Of a stretch of DNA of 64,000 bases, positions 42,303-53,887 are shown in pieces; the first letter of the stretch is position 1, and the number at the start of each line of letters is the position of its first letter. This stretch comes from Ophiura sarsii (taxonomy: Eukaryota > Echinodermata > Ophiuroidea > Amphilepidida > Ophiuridae): positions 2,728,001 to 2,792,000 of the forward strand of contig CM069448.1 in the NCBI GenBank assembly GCA_035610835.1, given 5' to 3'. A model generated the notes under the pieces. That model ran no database searches. It saw only the letters and a list, made by a program, of their open reading frames with translations, and was not told the DNA's origin. The translations under genes were made by a program, and so were the position numbers.

Positions 42303-42559
42303 TAAAAAATGATGTCATAGCGAGACATATTATTTTGCTAAATCGACTTCTGGCGAGGTAGCTTATCTTCGATTCGTAATGTGGGTGTATTACTCAATAG
42401 TATTAGGCTATAAAATGATTTCCTTTAAACTCATAGGCTTTTCCATGTGAAATCCATACACCCCTTAGAAAGACGTATTACCTGAATCTTTCACACAGGG
42501 AGTGTAAATTTCAAATAGGGTAACCTGCATCGTCAAGCTATAGTAAGATCATGGTAAGA
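42303..42559. other. Gene-free stretch
   Basis: Begins with a degenerate phrase of the 53-bp satellite (ATGATGTCATAGCGAGA, AAATCGACTTC). Otherwise nothing recognised. Confidence 0.4.
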
Positions 42560-42563
42560 TTAA

Positions 42564-43190
42564 CCCTCGTCCTCCTAAGGAGGTAACCACTCCCCCCCCC
42601 CCCCCCCCCACCCCCCCCCCCACCCTAATAATTTTCGCCGATTGCGCTAAAACGCAAAGGAGAGTGACCTATAATAGGGCGTCTAGGTGATCGTTTTTAC
42701 ATCCCTTGAGCTCATTTTGACGAGTACCACCTTACCCGGGGGTAGGGTAAACCGTAAAAGTCCGATAGTACATATAGGGGAGGTGGTTGCCACCTTACCT
42801 TTTTTTTAAATCGCCATTTTGAAAAATATCTTAATTGTATGGTCCTGAATATTACATATATATAGTATTATGTTAGAAGCACCATTTTCCTCACTTATAA
42901 GCAAAAAACGGGTGAATTCCAATATTTGGAAAAATAATTGGCGACAATTTCAATGTTGGCCTATATTTCACTGTACAGCAAATACGGCGGGATTTTAAGG
43001 TCGGCCATGTTTAGTGACGTCATTGTGACGTCATGCGTCGGATATTTGTACTTGTTTTGGTATGTATGGAAAGAGGGGACCTCTAGCTATACCATTGTAC
43101 CCAAATAAGCATACTCTGCATCTCGGTTTGGATTTTTTAGGGGCCCTTATTAGGGAGCAGTGTTATAAAAACGTCTCAGGAGGACGAGGG
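42564..43190. mobile_element. piggyBac-like MITE (TTAA-flanked)
   Basis: The ends CCCTCGTCCTCCT and AGGAGGACGAGGG are perfect inverses flanked by TTAA (42560-42563 and 43191-43194). TTAA plus CCC-starting ends is the piggyBac pattern. There is no transposase. It includes long C runs at 42592-42620. A second copy is at 50564-51150. Confidence 0.8.
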
Positions 43191-43280
43191 TTAAGCAATA
43201 TTAAAAAAACCACGCACAAACATTGGTCAAGTATAGGATGGTACTTAGTTTCTTCCGCAGTGTTTTGACAGATAATATTA

Positions 43281-43716
43281 GCCCGTATTCATGAAAATAA
43301 GCAATTGCTTTTACTAACCTTTTACTAACCACTTACTTGAATCTTTATACATAAAAATAAGCAATTACTTATAAGCAAAATCTAGAGATTTTAAGCAAAA
43401 GTAATTACTAATTCTTATAAGTAATTGCTAGACAGATTAGTAAATTCATGAAAGGTTATTCATAAAAACTCATGAGAACGAGCATTTACTTAATATTAGC
43501 CCGTATTCATGAAAATAAGCAATTGCTTTTACTAACCTTTTACTAACCACTTACTTGAATCCTTTATACATAAAAATAAGCAATTACTTATAAGCAAAAT
43601 CTAGAGATTTTAAGCAAAAGTAATTACTAATTCTTATAAGTAATTGCTAGACAGATTAGTAAATTCATGAAAGGTCATTCATAAAAACTCATGAGAACGA
43701 GCATTTACTTGTGTTT
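43281..43716. repeat. 218-bp tandem duplication of a transposon end
   Basis: 43281-43498 and 43499-43716 are almost identical (one-base length difference near ATCTTTATACAT). Each starts with the terminal GCCCGTATTCATG. Confidence 0.88.
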
Positions 43717-43778
43717 TTACAAGCACCTCCATTTGAAGCTTGTCCTTTTGCCAACACAGTCATATCACTTTTGCTGCC

Positions 43779-44066
43779 ATGTTTCTACCTATGAGAGGAC
43801 ACCCTAAGGTGTATAAGGACAGGTTTGACCACTAAAGTCAATCCTACTACAGAACATTATTTAGGTTTAACAGGTAACATATGGATTGACTTGCCGAAAC
43901 ATTTATACCGGAAAATAATGAGACTCGTGGTGGATGTTTGACACCATTGGCGCAAATGGAAACGACTTTGGTTTATTTAGCTGATCCGGCTATCAAACTT
44001 GGCCAGCAGATCATGGACATATCTCAGGCCACTGTTTCCAGATACGTCACACGTACTTTAAATTGA
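43779..44066 (+). pseudogene. Harbinger (HARBI1-like) transposase fragment, copy A
   Basis: N-terminal part of a PIF/Harbinger nuclease: MRGHPKVYKDRFDH, then after a break LAETFIPENNETRGGCLTPL, AQMETTLVYLADPAIK and ISQATVSRYVTR, the last being the helix-turn-helix-like phrase found just before the DDE domain in HARBI1-type proteins. A TGA replaces the Trp codon seen in copy B (just before 43890), and further stops precede it. The frame ends at 44066, just before the first Helitron, and the DDE core is not present after 48954 either, so it was lost before or independently of the Helitron insertions. Non-functional. Confidence 0.78.
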
Positions 44067-44084
44067 ACTATTGCATTATTGTTA

Positions 44085-44994
44085 TCATATATATAATACG
44101 GAGTTGCCCATATTTTTTGTCCAGAGATGTTCTCCCCTTTCCGCACCTTCGATTGACTTCAAATTTTCTGTGCGAGTGTGTATAGGCCCCAAAATTGTCC
44201 AGTTTATGTTTGATTTTCTTATTTTGGGTTAGATTTCGTGAAATTTGGGCTTTTTTAGCCCGTTGCTACGTTATTGCTACGCACCGCGTATACGCTGAGC
44301 ACGCCATGGCAATGGCCGGCGCACAACCCGCGTAATCGTGCGATTGCCGGCGCTCGCGTATTCAGGCGATTGCCGGCGCACGCGTAGTCAGGCACCGATT
44401 GACGGCGCACGCGTAATAGGATTTTAGGATATTAGGATTAAGGGCAACTGAGTATCAAGGACCTCTTGCTATTTCACAATAGCCTATACGCTTTGATCAT
44501 GTTGACGACTAACCGCACACTATCTTCTATACCATGTATACACTATATGGGGTATGGTGTTGGTACTGCACATTTTGGGGGGTTTGTTTGTTTGATTGTT
44601 TGTTTAAACCGTCGGTCCGTACGGACACACGCTTGGGTCCTGAAGGGACCAGGCTCAAGCAAAATGCTCGGGCCAGGCTTAAAAAGCCTATATAAGCATT
44701 CTGGCTGAATGAAATGAAAGTTAGAAAAGATTTGTTTGTTATAGGTGTATGGGGTAAACTATAACATTGTTTCCCTCCTAAATGGGGTATTGAAATTGGG
44801 TCCGAGATTCAAAGATATCATAAAACTCAGATTTCTGTGAACAAAGTCTATTTCAAATGAAAAAAAATAATTCAGGGATCAACAATTTTGAACTCATTAT
44901 CTATGCCCTTTTTGCTACAAATCATGAAGGTATCTAATTTAGATAATAATACTCAGCTAGCGAGTGCCCGAGCGTAGCGAGGGTACGCCGTTAG
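44085..44994 (+). mobile_element. Helitron 1 of a head-to-tail trio
   Basis: Starts TCATATATATAATACGGAGT and ends GCGTAGCGAGGGTACGCCGT then TAG, directly against the next Helitron start. The GTTGCCCAT and GAGATGTTCTCCCC landmarks are shared by all three. No Rep/helicase gene. It includes GC-rich GCCGGCGCACGCGTA repeats (44300-44420). Confidence 0.72.
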
Positions 44995-46616
44995 TCTATA
45001 ATATAATACGGAGTTGCCCATTTTTGTCCTGAGATGTTCTCCCCTTTCCGCACCTTCGATTGACTTCAAATTTTCTGCACGTGTGCGTATTGGTTCCACG
45101 ACGAGCCAGTTTATGTTTGATTTTTTAAATTTGGGTTAGATTACGTGAAATTTTGGCTTTTTTAACCCGTTGCTACGTTATTGCTACGCGACGCGTATAC
45201 GCTGAGCACGCCATGGCGATGGCCGGCGCACCGACGCGTAATCGGGCGATCGCCGGTACACGCGTAATTGGGCGATTGCCGGCGCACGCGTATCGGGCGA
45301 TTACCGGCGCACGCGTAATCGGGAGATTACCGGCAAACGCGTAATGTCGTAGGCCGGCCGTAAGGTGCACACGTGTTAGTGGCGCAAAGCGTAGTTTGTT
45401 ATGTGGTGACTAAAGGCGGAACGCAAGCATCCGTTGCTCCGTAGGGCAAACCCTATAGTACAAGAAAACGGCATGATGAGACAACAACAAAAAGTCAATC
45501 ATATAGCCAGAGAACTGGGAGCAAGGCAAACCGTATAAGGCGCAAACCGTAGGCCTACATCCAGGATAACATGTGTAGTGACAGGGAAAATGCGTTTATA
45601 TGACAGTGCCTCAATTCCATCGCGGACCCATCCACAACGCGGACCACAGCGGGGCAGGCTAGGGCGCTCTATATAAAAACATAGATAGGCCAGAAAACCG
45701 TGATATATTATTATACATGGGGGATAGGCCTATAAATAAACAAGGACCTGTAAAATAAAGAAACACTTAGAGCAAAATATGCATAGTAGAAATACACTTC
45801 CGTTTAGGCCTACTGGAGAAATAATATAATGTCAATAGGCCGAAAATTAAAAATAAACGGATGGCTAACACTGAACTGGATACAAAGTGATCATGGTAAG
45901 ACCCTGCCTCCCGCCAACTATGAAAGATCCACTATAAAACTTAAGACCCCACTAAATAAAACCAGTAGCGTCTCGGACCTACATTTATTTAATACACATG
46001 TTCTATGAGAGACTTGGCAAATTTTAGGTCTGGATTATTAAAGGTACACTGGATACCTGGCGTATGGGGTATGGAATATCAAGGGCACCTGTGATAACTG
46101 GATTTTTAGGATGTATGGGGTAGGACCTACCTAATCAAAGACACTTTTAGGCTACCTGAGTGGTTATTTCATGTCTTACTATGGGATACATACGGTCGTA
46201 TAATAATATTTAGCGTTTCTGGGAAGGCCTAATAATTAAGATCCCTGGATTAGGATTAGGTCACCTGGAGTATCAAGGACCTCTTGCTATTTCACAATAT
46301 AGCCTAAACGCTTTGATCATGTTGACGACTAACCTTCTATACCATGTATACACTATATGGTGTATCTGGGGTAGGTACAACATTTTGGGGGTGTATGGGG
46401 TAACTATAACATTGTTTCCCCCCTAAATGGGATATTGAAATTGGGTCCGAGATTCAAAGATAGCACAAAATTCAGATTTCTGTGAACAAAGTCTATTTCA
46501 AATGAAAAAAATAATTCAGGGATCTACTAATTTGAACTCATTATCTATGCCTATTTTGCTACAAATCATGAAGGTATCAGCTAGCGAGGACCCGAGCGTA
46601 GCGAGGGTACCCGCTA
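44995..46616 (+). mobile_element. Helitron 2 of a head-to-tail trio
   Basis: Starts TCTATAATATAATACGGAGT immediately after copy 1 and ends GAGGGTACCCGCTAG at 46616. CGATTGCCGGCGCACGCGTA-type repeats occupy 45215-45345. Its second half (45600-46600) resembles parts of copy 3. Non-coding. Confidence 0.72.
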
Positions 46617-46961
46617 GTCTTATATATAATACGGAGTTGCCGATTTTTGTCCTGAGATGTTCTCCCTTTCCGCACCTCCGATTGACTTCAAATTTTCTGT
46701 GCGAGTGCGTATGGGTCCCACGACGAACCAGGTTTGTGTTTGATTTGTTTTAATTTGGGTTAGATTTCGTGAAATTTGAGGTTTTTTAGCCCGTTGCTAC
46801 GATATTGCTACGCGCCGCGTATACGCTGGGCACGTCATCGGCGCACGCGTAATCAGGAGATTACCGGAACACGCGCATTCAATCCGTTGCTCCGTAGTGG
46901 AATCGTACAATACAAGATAACGGGGCACGATGAGACAACAGCAAAAAGTCAATCATATAGC

Positions 46962-47958
46962 CAGGGTATACAGTACAAGAAACCTTTAAAGGAACTGGGG
47001 GGGGGGGGGGCAAAGGCCGGCGCAAACCGTAGGCCTACATCCAGGATAACACAGTTAATACAGGGAAATGCATTATGCCAGTGCCTCAAATCCCATCGCG
47101 GACCAATCCACAACGCGGGCCACGACGCAGAAATATGAATAGGCCAGAAAACCGTGATGTCTTTCATATATGGGTATAGGCCTATATAAGGACCTGTTAA
47201 ATAAAGGAACGGTTGTGAGCAAAATATGCATGGTAATTGCACTTACGTTCTAGGCCTACATATGTCTACTGGATAAATAATTTAATGTCAATAGGCCGAA
47301 AAATAAAATAAACGGATGGCTCACTGAACTGGGTACAAAGTGATCATGGTGAGACCTCGCCTCCCGCCAACTATAAAAGACCAAGGCTATAAAACTTCAG
47401 ACCCCACTAAATAAAACCAATGGCGTCGCGGACCTATTTTAATACACGTGTTGTGTTCTATAGCCAGGGTACATACAGTACAAGAAACCTTTGAAGGAAC
47501 TGGGGGGCAAAGGCCGGCGCAAACCGTAGGCCTACATCCAGGATAACACAGTTAATACAGGGAAAATGCATTATGCCAGTGCCTCAAATCCCATCGCGGA
47601 CCCATCCACAATGCGGGCCACGACGCAGAAATATGGATAGGCCAGACAACCGTGATGTCTTTCATAAATTGGTATAGGCCTATTTTAACAAGAACCTGTT
47701 AAATAAGGGAACGGTGTGAGCATATGCATGGTAATTGCACTTACGTTTAGACCTACATGTGCCTACTAGATAAATAATTTAATGTCAATAGGCCGAAAAA
47801 TAAAATAAACGGATGGCTCACTGAACTGGGTACAAAGTGATCATGGTGAGACCTCGCCTCCCGCCAACTATAAAAGACCCAGGCTATACAACTTAAGACC
47901 CCACTAAATAAAACCAATGGCGTCGCGGACCTTTTTAATACACGTGTTCTATGGGAGA
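46962..47958. repeat. About 500-bp tandem duplication inside Helitron 3
   Basis: 46962-47461 and 47462-47958 share the order CAGTACAAGAAACCTTT, GGCCGGCGCAAACCGTAGG, ATCCAGGATAACACAG and CTCGCCTCCCGCCAACTAT. A 14-base G run in the first is 6 bases in the second. Confidence 0.85.
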
Positions 47959-48365
47959 CTTGACAAATTTTCATGAAATCTAGGAGTCACACGACCCCTC
48001 GACCCCCCCCCCCCCCCTCCCCTCTTCCGCCGCCTCACTAACCCCACTTTTCAAATCGTAGGCCTACATAGTATGAACACATGGATAGGCCTGTTTGGAT
48101 TATTATATATGGGTGGAATCATTAAGGGTACGTGTGATACTAATTGGATTTTAAGGATGTATGGGGTAGGACCTACCTGATCAAAGAATAAGACACCTAC
48201 CCGAGTCATGTGAGTGGTTATTTCATCTCTCATTTGGGTTACCTATAATAATATTTAGCGTATCTGGTAGGGCTTATTAAGATCCCTGGATTATTACGGG
48301 CACCGTGGCACTGATATTAGTAGTAAGGGCCGCTGGAGTATCAAGGACTTAAAGTATTGCTATTA

Positions 48366-48530
48366 TACAAATATTGAATGCCTGAGCGTGTGATAGTAAA
48401 AACTATATCACAAGGTCAAATTTGGATTTTTCCATTGCACGAGGCGAAGCCGAGTGTAATGGAATAATCCAAATTGGACCGAGTGATATAGTTTACTATT
48501 GCACAAACAAAAGGCATTCAATATTTGTTT
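48366..48530. mobile_element. Palindromic MITE
   Basis: The arms ACAAATATTGAATGCC and GGCATTCAATATTTGT and the inner AACTATATCAC / GTGATATAGTT pair around a CCATTGCACGAGGCGAAGCC centre, so nearly the whole 165 bp is self-complementary. It has no coding capacity. Confidence 0.6.
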
Positions 48531-49138
48531 TATATCATGATATCACATGATTCTTTTCCAGCCATAATGATAGTAAAAACTATCACATGGTTGAAATCAG
48601 GCCTATCATGATATAAATCACAATAGCCTATATGCTTTGATTATTAACTGCACACTATCTTCTAGCGGGCACATCCGCGCTTCCCTTACTTGATAATCTG
48701 GATACGACCGGCATATGGGGGATCTGGGGTAGGTACAACATGTTGGGGTGTATGGGATAACTGCAACATTGTTTCCCCAAAAATGGGGTATTGAAATTAG
48801 GTTCGAGATTCAAAGATAGCACAAAACTCAGCTATCTACAATTTTGAACTCATGTCTATAATCTTATGCCCATTTGGCTACAAATCCTGCAGGAATCTAA
48901 TTTAGATCATACATCAGCTAGCGAGGACCCGAGCGTAGCGAGGGTACCCGCTAGTATTGTTATATTCTGAGCAATTGCTAATTTGTGACAAGTAACACTC
49001 AGGTGTTCTAGTAAGTAAAAGCTTATGAATACGTTTTTAGCAATTACCTATGCTAGACCTTTTACTTATCTAGTAATTGCTTTTACTTAAAGTTTTTACT
49101 AGTTAGTAATGACTTATTTTTATGAATGCGGGCTAATT

Positions 49139-49319
49139 GTATCTCACCAAGACGACATCTACTTTTTGTGAAGTCGACTCGGCATGATAATATCTCATCC
49201 ATGACATCAACTTTTTGTCAAGTCGACTTGGCAAGATTGCTTATCTCGCCATGCCATGACGATATCTACTTTTTGTGAAATCGACTTGGCAGATATATCT
49301 CACCATGACGACTCAATTA
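49139..49319. repeat. 53-bp satellite, short inverted block
   Basis: About three units in the orientation opposite to 57880-58905, with ATCTACTTTTTGTGAA and TCGACTTGGCA phrases, lying exactly between Harbinger copies A and B. Confidence 0.75.
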
Positions 49320-49582
49320 GCCCGTATTCATAAAAATAAGCAATTGCTTTTACTAACCTTTTACTAACCATTCACTTGAATCGCTATCATAAAAATAAGC
49401 AATTACTAGAAATATTTAAGCAAAAGTAATTACTAATTCTTATAAGTAATTGCTAGACAGATTAGTAAATTCATGAAAGGTTATTCATAAAAACTCATGA
49501 GAACGAGCATTTACTTGTGTTTTTACAAGCACCTCCTTTCGAAGCTTGTCCTTTTGCCAACACAGTCATAACTTTTGCTACC

Positions 49583-49811
49583 ATATTTCTACCAGTGTGA
49601 AGAGAGCCTAAGGTGTACAAGGACAGGTTTACCGTTTGGCCGTACTAAAATCAATGCTACCACCTATATACATTATGTATAGGTTTGATAAGGAACATGT
49701 CGATTGGCTTGCCGAAACATTTATACCGGAATATAGTGAGACTCGTGGTGGGTGTTTAATACCATTGGCGCAAATGGAAACGACTTTGGCTTATTTAGCT
49801 GAACCGGACTG
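49583..49811 (+). pseudogene. Harbinger (HARBI1-like) transposase fragment, copy B
   Basis: Same region as in copy A: KVYKDRF, then a frame break, EHVDWLAETFIPEYSETRGG and QMETTLAYLAEPD, ending at a TGA near 49809, before the helix-turn-helix phrase. The next bases are GATGAACAGTAA-type short repeats, suggesting slippage at the break. The Trp in DWL is intact here and a stop in copy A, so the two copies decayed independently. No DDE core is present. Confidence 0.75.
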
Positions 49812-50330
49812 AACAGGGATGAACAGTAAGATGAACAGTAAGATGAACAGCCAGATCTTGCAGAACAGGAGGGAGAATTGGCTGCACGTCAAGTATAACA
49901 ACAAGAACGGGAAGATATTGCCACTTTTTCTTTTCAACCAACGTGACTATTAAATAGCTGAGACTGAGACATTAATGAAAAAACACAACTATAGTTTTAT
50001 ATGAACTGCTAAGGATCCTGTTATTTTAAATCAGCCCATTAATTTAATATACTTTTTCAGGTATGGACACAAATGATATAAAGTTGATTTGTCAAATTTT
50101 AAGTCAAACTTCAGGAAAATATTGTATTTTTGTGAAGCAAGCTCTTTTGTAGTCTTTTCTCTCTATCCCTTTAAAATGTTTCTGGTTAGACGCTTTAACT
50201 TTTTACAATCAAATTATGACATTTCCATTTTTGATTTGCTATTTTTAGAACAAAATCCACAAATTAATATTCTATCCAACATTGTGTTCATTCATCAATG
50301 GGATGGAATGTTGAAGTTGAAGTGTATATA

Positions 50331-51377
50331 CAGGGTGTCTCAAAAAATAACGTGCATGTGATTACCCAACTTATTGACCATGAACTTCTAGAATCTGGTT
50401 TAACAATTGTATACATATTGATTGACTAAACGCTTAGCTTTCATGCCGTTTATTTCATCTAATTTGGTTTTGTCAATCCTGAGATATGATCAATTAACTA
50501 AAGCTAACTAAAATCGACGTTGTGCCACATTTAAAGAAAGAATGCTTAAGATAAGCATTAAAACCCTCGTCCTCCTAAGGGAGGGTGGTCGCCTATTGCG
50601 CTAAATCGCAAAGAACAGTGATCTAGGTCTTCTACGTGATCGCTTTTACATCACCTGCGCTCATTTTGACGAAAACAAATTGAGGGTGCCACCTTACCCA
50701 GGGGTACGGTAAGCCGTCAAAGTCCGATAGTGTGGGGTAGGGGTTGTTGCCAACTCAAAAACAAATTAAATCGCCATTTTGAAAAATATTTTAAGTGTAA
50801 GGTCCTAAATATTATCGGCATAGGCATGTTAGAAACACCATTTCCCTCACTTATAAGCAAAAAACCGGGTGAAATTCCGATATTTTGAACTTTTTTTGGC
50901 GAAGATTTCTATTTTGGCCTATATTTCACTGTCCAGCGAATACGGCGGGATTTCGAGGTCGGCCATGTGACGTCATTGAGACGTCATGCGTGGGATGTTT
51001 GTACTTGTGTTGGTATGTATGGATAGAGGAAACCTCTAGTTTATACCATGATACCCAAATAAGCATACTCTGCATTTCGGATTGGATTTTTTTAGAGGTT
51101 GGTAACAACGCCCCCCCCCCCCCCCCCCCCCCCCCCCTCTCCGGAGTAACCCTTTCTATTCATTGTTGCAAACTGTAAAATGGCACAACGTCGATTTTAG
51201 GTAGCTTTAGTTAATTGGTCATATCTCAAGATTGACAAAACCAAATCAGATCAAATAAACGGCATATGAAAGCTAAGCGTTTAGTCTATCAATATGTTTA
51301 CAATTGTTACACCAATTTCTAGACGTTCATGGTCAATAAGTTGGGTAAACACGTGCACGGGTTTTTTAGATACCCTG
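50331..51377. mobile_element. TA-flanked CAGGGTGTC element, second copy
   Basis: The ends CAGGGTGTCTCAAAAAATAA and the inverse, ending TTTTTTAGATACCCTG, are flanked by TA (50329-50330 and 51378-51379). Arms of about 230 bp share CAACTTATTGACCATGAAC and CGACGTTGTGCCAC with the copies at 28268 and 53888. Its centre is occupied by a piggyBac-like copy (50564-51150). Confidence 0.75.
50564..51150. mobile_element. piggyBac-like MITE, second copy (right end damaged)
   Basis: The left end CCCTCGTCCTCCTAAGG and the interior (GCCACCTTACCC, GTCAAAGTCCGATAGT, AATACGGCGGGATTT) match 42564-43190. TTAA lies two bases outside the left end. The right end is lost beyond a 27-base C run (51111-51137). Confidence 0.7.
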
Positions 51378-51924
51378 TAGGTCTTTGGTTGCATCGTTGT
51401 CGTCAGAATCCATGCTGGCCATCCTTACAATCCAAATGCTTATGGCCATGTGCTCGCCGCCCTTCCCGTTGCATGTCCAGATTTTTACATTTTACACCAT
51501 CTGAGATTCGAATTAGCATATCGCAATAATTACTTGTTCTACCCCATAAAAGGTATCTATTTTCTGAACGGAATCTCACAAGGAATCCAAATATTGGAAT
51601 TTGCTAGGACCTACTGGTAACATGTTGTGATGAAGAATGTTCAAACAATATCGAATTTTTTTTCTTCTTTATATTTTGATTAAAGCTCATTACCACCCGA
51701 CACCATAAGTAGGTTGACAAGGGAAGCCAAGGTGTAGCGGAGTTTCTGTGCGACTCGAAAGGTTGCATTTATTTTACATACTTATCATTTCAAGTGCAAC
51801 ATAAATTATTGAATTTCACGTTTTGGGGACGGAAAGTTCCCATCGACCCTCATTCATCCGAAAAAGTAAGATACCCCGGAGAATTCACAAATCATATATA
51901 ATTACTCAGATGTAATTAAAATTG

Positions 51925-52040
51925 ATATACCTACAAAAGGCCATCCACCAAAGGGATTTCATTATACCTACAAAAGGGCGATCCACCAAAGGGAATTAAT
52001 TATACCTACAAAAGGCGATCCACCAAAGGGATTTCATTTA
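51925..52040. repeat. 40-bp tandem repeat, three copies
   Basis: ATACCTACAAAAGG and CGATCCACCAAAGGGA recur three times with one- or two-base changes. Confidence 0.8.
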
Positions 52041-52798
52041 ACTAGAATTTGACAAGGATCATCAGCGCAGAAATTTTCTACCTAGACATCTTACGGACAT
52101 TATTACCTGTGAGAATTTCCCAAGTAGAGATCACAAGCATCTCATCTCATTATTGTCATTTCTTAACAATTACACAACATATATTTGACGGTCTATTTTT
52201 GTAATTTTGTATTTAAATTTATCAACTACTATAGTAAGTGCTATAGTTATCACGATTGGTAATTATACAACTAGTATTTTTTAAATCATCTTAGCAATGT
52301 ATTTATACTAAATAATAATTAATTTTTCATTGCAAAGATAAAGACACACGCCAAAGCACTATTATGAGTAACAAGGTGTAGGAGGGTGGGAAAAGACAAA
52401 CACACCACCAGTGTCACAAACTAATTTGTAGACAACCTTCTCGTCGAACTCGTCAAAACACACGGCCTTATATGAGAATGTAGGCCTACAGCTATAGGCC
52501 TACAATCATGACAGTATATGGTCATGTGTTTTGAACTCACAACCCAAACTTAATAGCCTTGGACAAGTAACAGGTGTTCTCATAAGCAAAAGGTTATGAA
52601 TACGTTTTTTAGCAATTACTTATGCTAGACCTTTTATTTATCTAGCAATTGCTTTTACTTATAGCTTTTTCTATTTAGTAAATACTTAGTGTTATGAATA
52701 CGGGCTAATAAGGTTTTTATGTTGACGTGGTGAAAAACATTCTCTGACCATGTCGACATAAGCCTAATACTGATATTATGTATGCTTGTCAAGATATA

Positions 52799-52974
52799 CG
52801 AGGGGGTATCAAAAAGTTTTAGAAAACACCCAGAAGTGAAGGAGCCAGAAACTTTATTTTGATATGTGATCCTTCAGACATCTTTACAAAGTTCCTTTCT
52901 TTACAAAGTCCCTGTGTTAAGTTTTTGGCTCCTTCACTTCTGGGTGTTTTCTAAAACCTTTTGATACCCCCTCG
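52799..52974. mobile_element. Mariner-type MITE (176 bp)
   Basis: TIRs of about 50 bp start CGAGGGGGTATCAAAAAGTT and mirror at 52925-52974 with about two mismatches. TA flanks both sides (52797-52798 and 52975-52976). It is far too short to encode a transposase. Confidence 0.85.
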
Positions 52975-53315
52975 TATCATCTCGCTATATCGTTATTTAT
53001 ATATAAGTTTAATATAAAAGTGCCATCCTACTTGTCAAATTGGCAAGATAAATTGCCTTGCCAATTCAACGTATAGATGCTTCCGTACAATGACAAAATC
53101 CATTGTTACGTTGAAACCTAAATGGCTTTTCAAAATGTGAGGCCATCGTCGTCTGGTATTTACGGTGTGCCAGTCTAGCGCCCTCGTGTATGTTTTGATA
53201 GATTGAGAGCTTTCTTGGTTTTAATGGAAGTAAGAGCCTATAATATTGGCGGCGCTGCGTTGAGACCCAGTTTCCCAGGGAGTTTCCATTCCCTAATGTC
53301 AGACGACGTTGGTCA

Positions 53316-53450
53316 CGATTGGTTTTAAATTTGGAATTCCTATTGGTTTCAACGGAAGGATTTTAATTATATACACGTGTTATTTATTGTTGGATCGGAT
53401 TCATTTCATCCTAAAACCGCTGGAGATGGAAAATCACCTCCATTGTAAGT
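53316..53450 (+). promoter_or_regulatory. Candidate promoter and first exon (weak)
   Basis: Two ATTGG (inverted CCAAT) motifs at 53318-53322 and 53342-53346 precede a TTATATACAC stretch. Further on, ATGGAAAATCACCTCCATT (53426-53444) runs straight into a consensus splice donor GTAAGT. No downstream exon was recognised, so this is a lead only. Confidence 0.2.
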
Positions 53451-53887
53451 ATTACTTTATATTTATCCATGGTTAACGGTTTATGGGTGATGTAGATAGC
53501 TAGTACGGTGGTGCGCGATCATATCTTGAGGGAGGCCCTGTAAGCAATTATTTGAAAATACGAAGCGGGTTATATTATGGCTTTTACGACATAGGTGGTT
53601 TATGCTATGTAGGGGCGGTATCAGTGTGAATAGTCAATTAAAGGGTTGGGAGTCAGCATTATGACGATAAACCATATTTTTGCTTATCTGCATCTTGGAT
53701 GAACAGGTTATCGATCGCGAATGTTCATTGAATAAAGGTTTTTGTCATAAACTAAATAATCGCATAAAAAACAGTTGAATGTTAGAAAATCAAATTCAAT
53801 CAGTAAAAACATCACGACCAAACAAAAATCTATTTTTAATACATTTTGATAGTAACAAAATGTTTGTGCCTCTAAGCTAGCACTATA
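53451..53887. other. Gene-free stretch
   Basis: No repeat boundary or coding region recognised. Confidence 0.4.

Larger units (their letters stand above)
46617..48954 (+). mobile_element. Helitron 3 of a head-to-tail trio
   Basis: Starts TCTTATATATAATACGGAGT and ends GAGGGTACCCGCTAG at 48954, followed by T. It carries an internal 500-bp tandem duplication (46962-47958) and a palindromic MITE (48366-48530). Non-coding. Confidence 0.72.
43281..49133 (+). mobile_element. Harbinger-type transposon, copy A, with Helitrons inside
   Basis: The left end GCCCGTATTCATGAAAATAA and right end TTATTTTTATGAATGCGGGC are inverses, bordered by TTA on the left and TAA on the right. The target duplication is unresolved (TA or a palindromic overlap). 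The left end is tandemly duplicated (218 bp). A HARBI1-like transposase remnant lies at 43779-44066. Three Helitrons (44085-48954) fill the middle; without them about 1 kb remains. Right-end sequence at 48984-49133 matches copy B at 52565-52705. Confidence 0.75.
49320..52705 (+). mobile_element. Harbinger-type transposon, copy B
   Basis: The left end GCCCGTATTCATAAAAATAA and right end TTATGAATACGGGC match copy A. A transposase remnant lies at 49583-49811. A TA-flanked element (50331-51377) has entered it. The interior near 51925-52040 has three 40-bp tandem units (TACCTACAAAAGG, ATCCACCAAAGGG). Confidence 0.7.
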
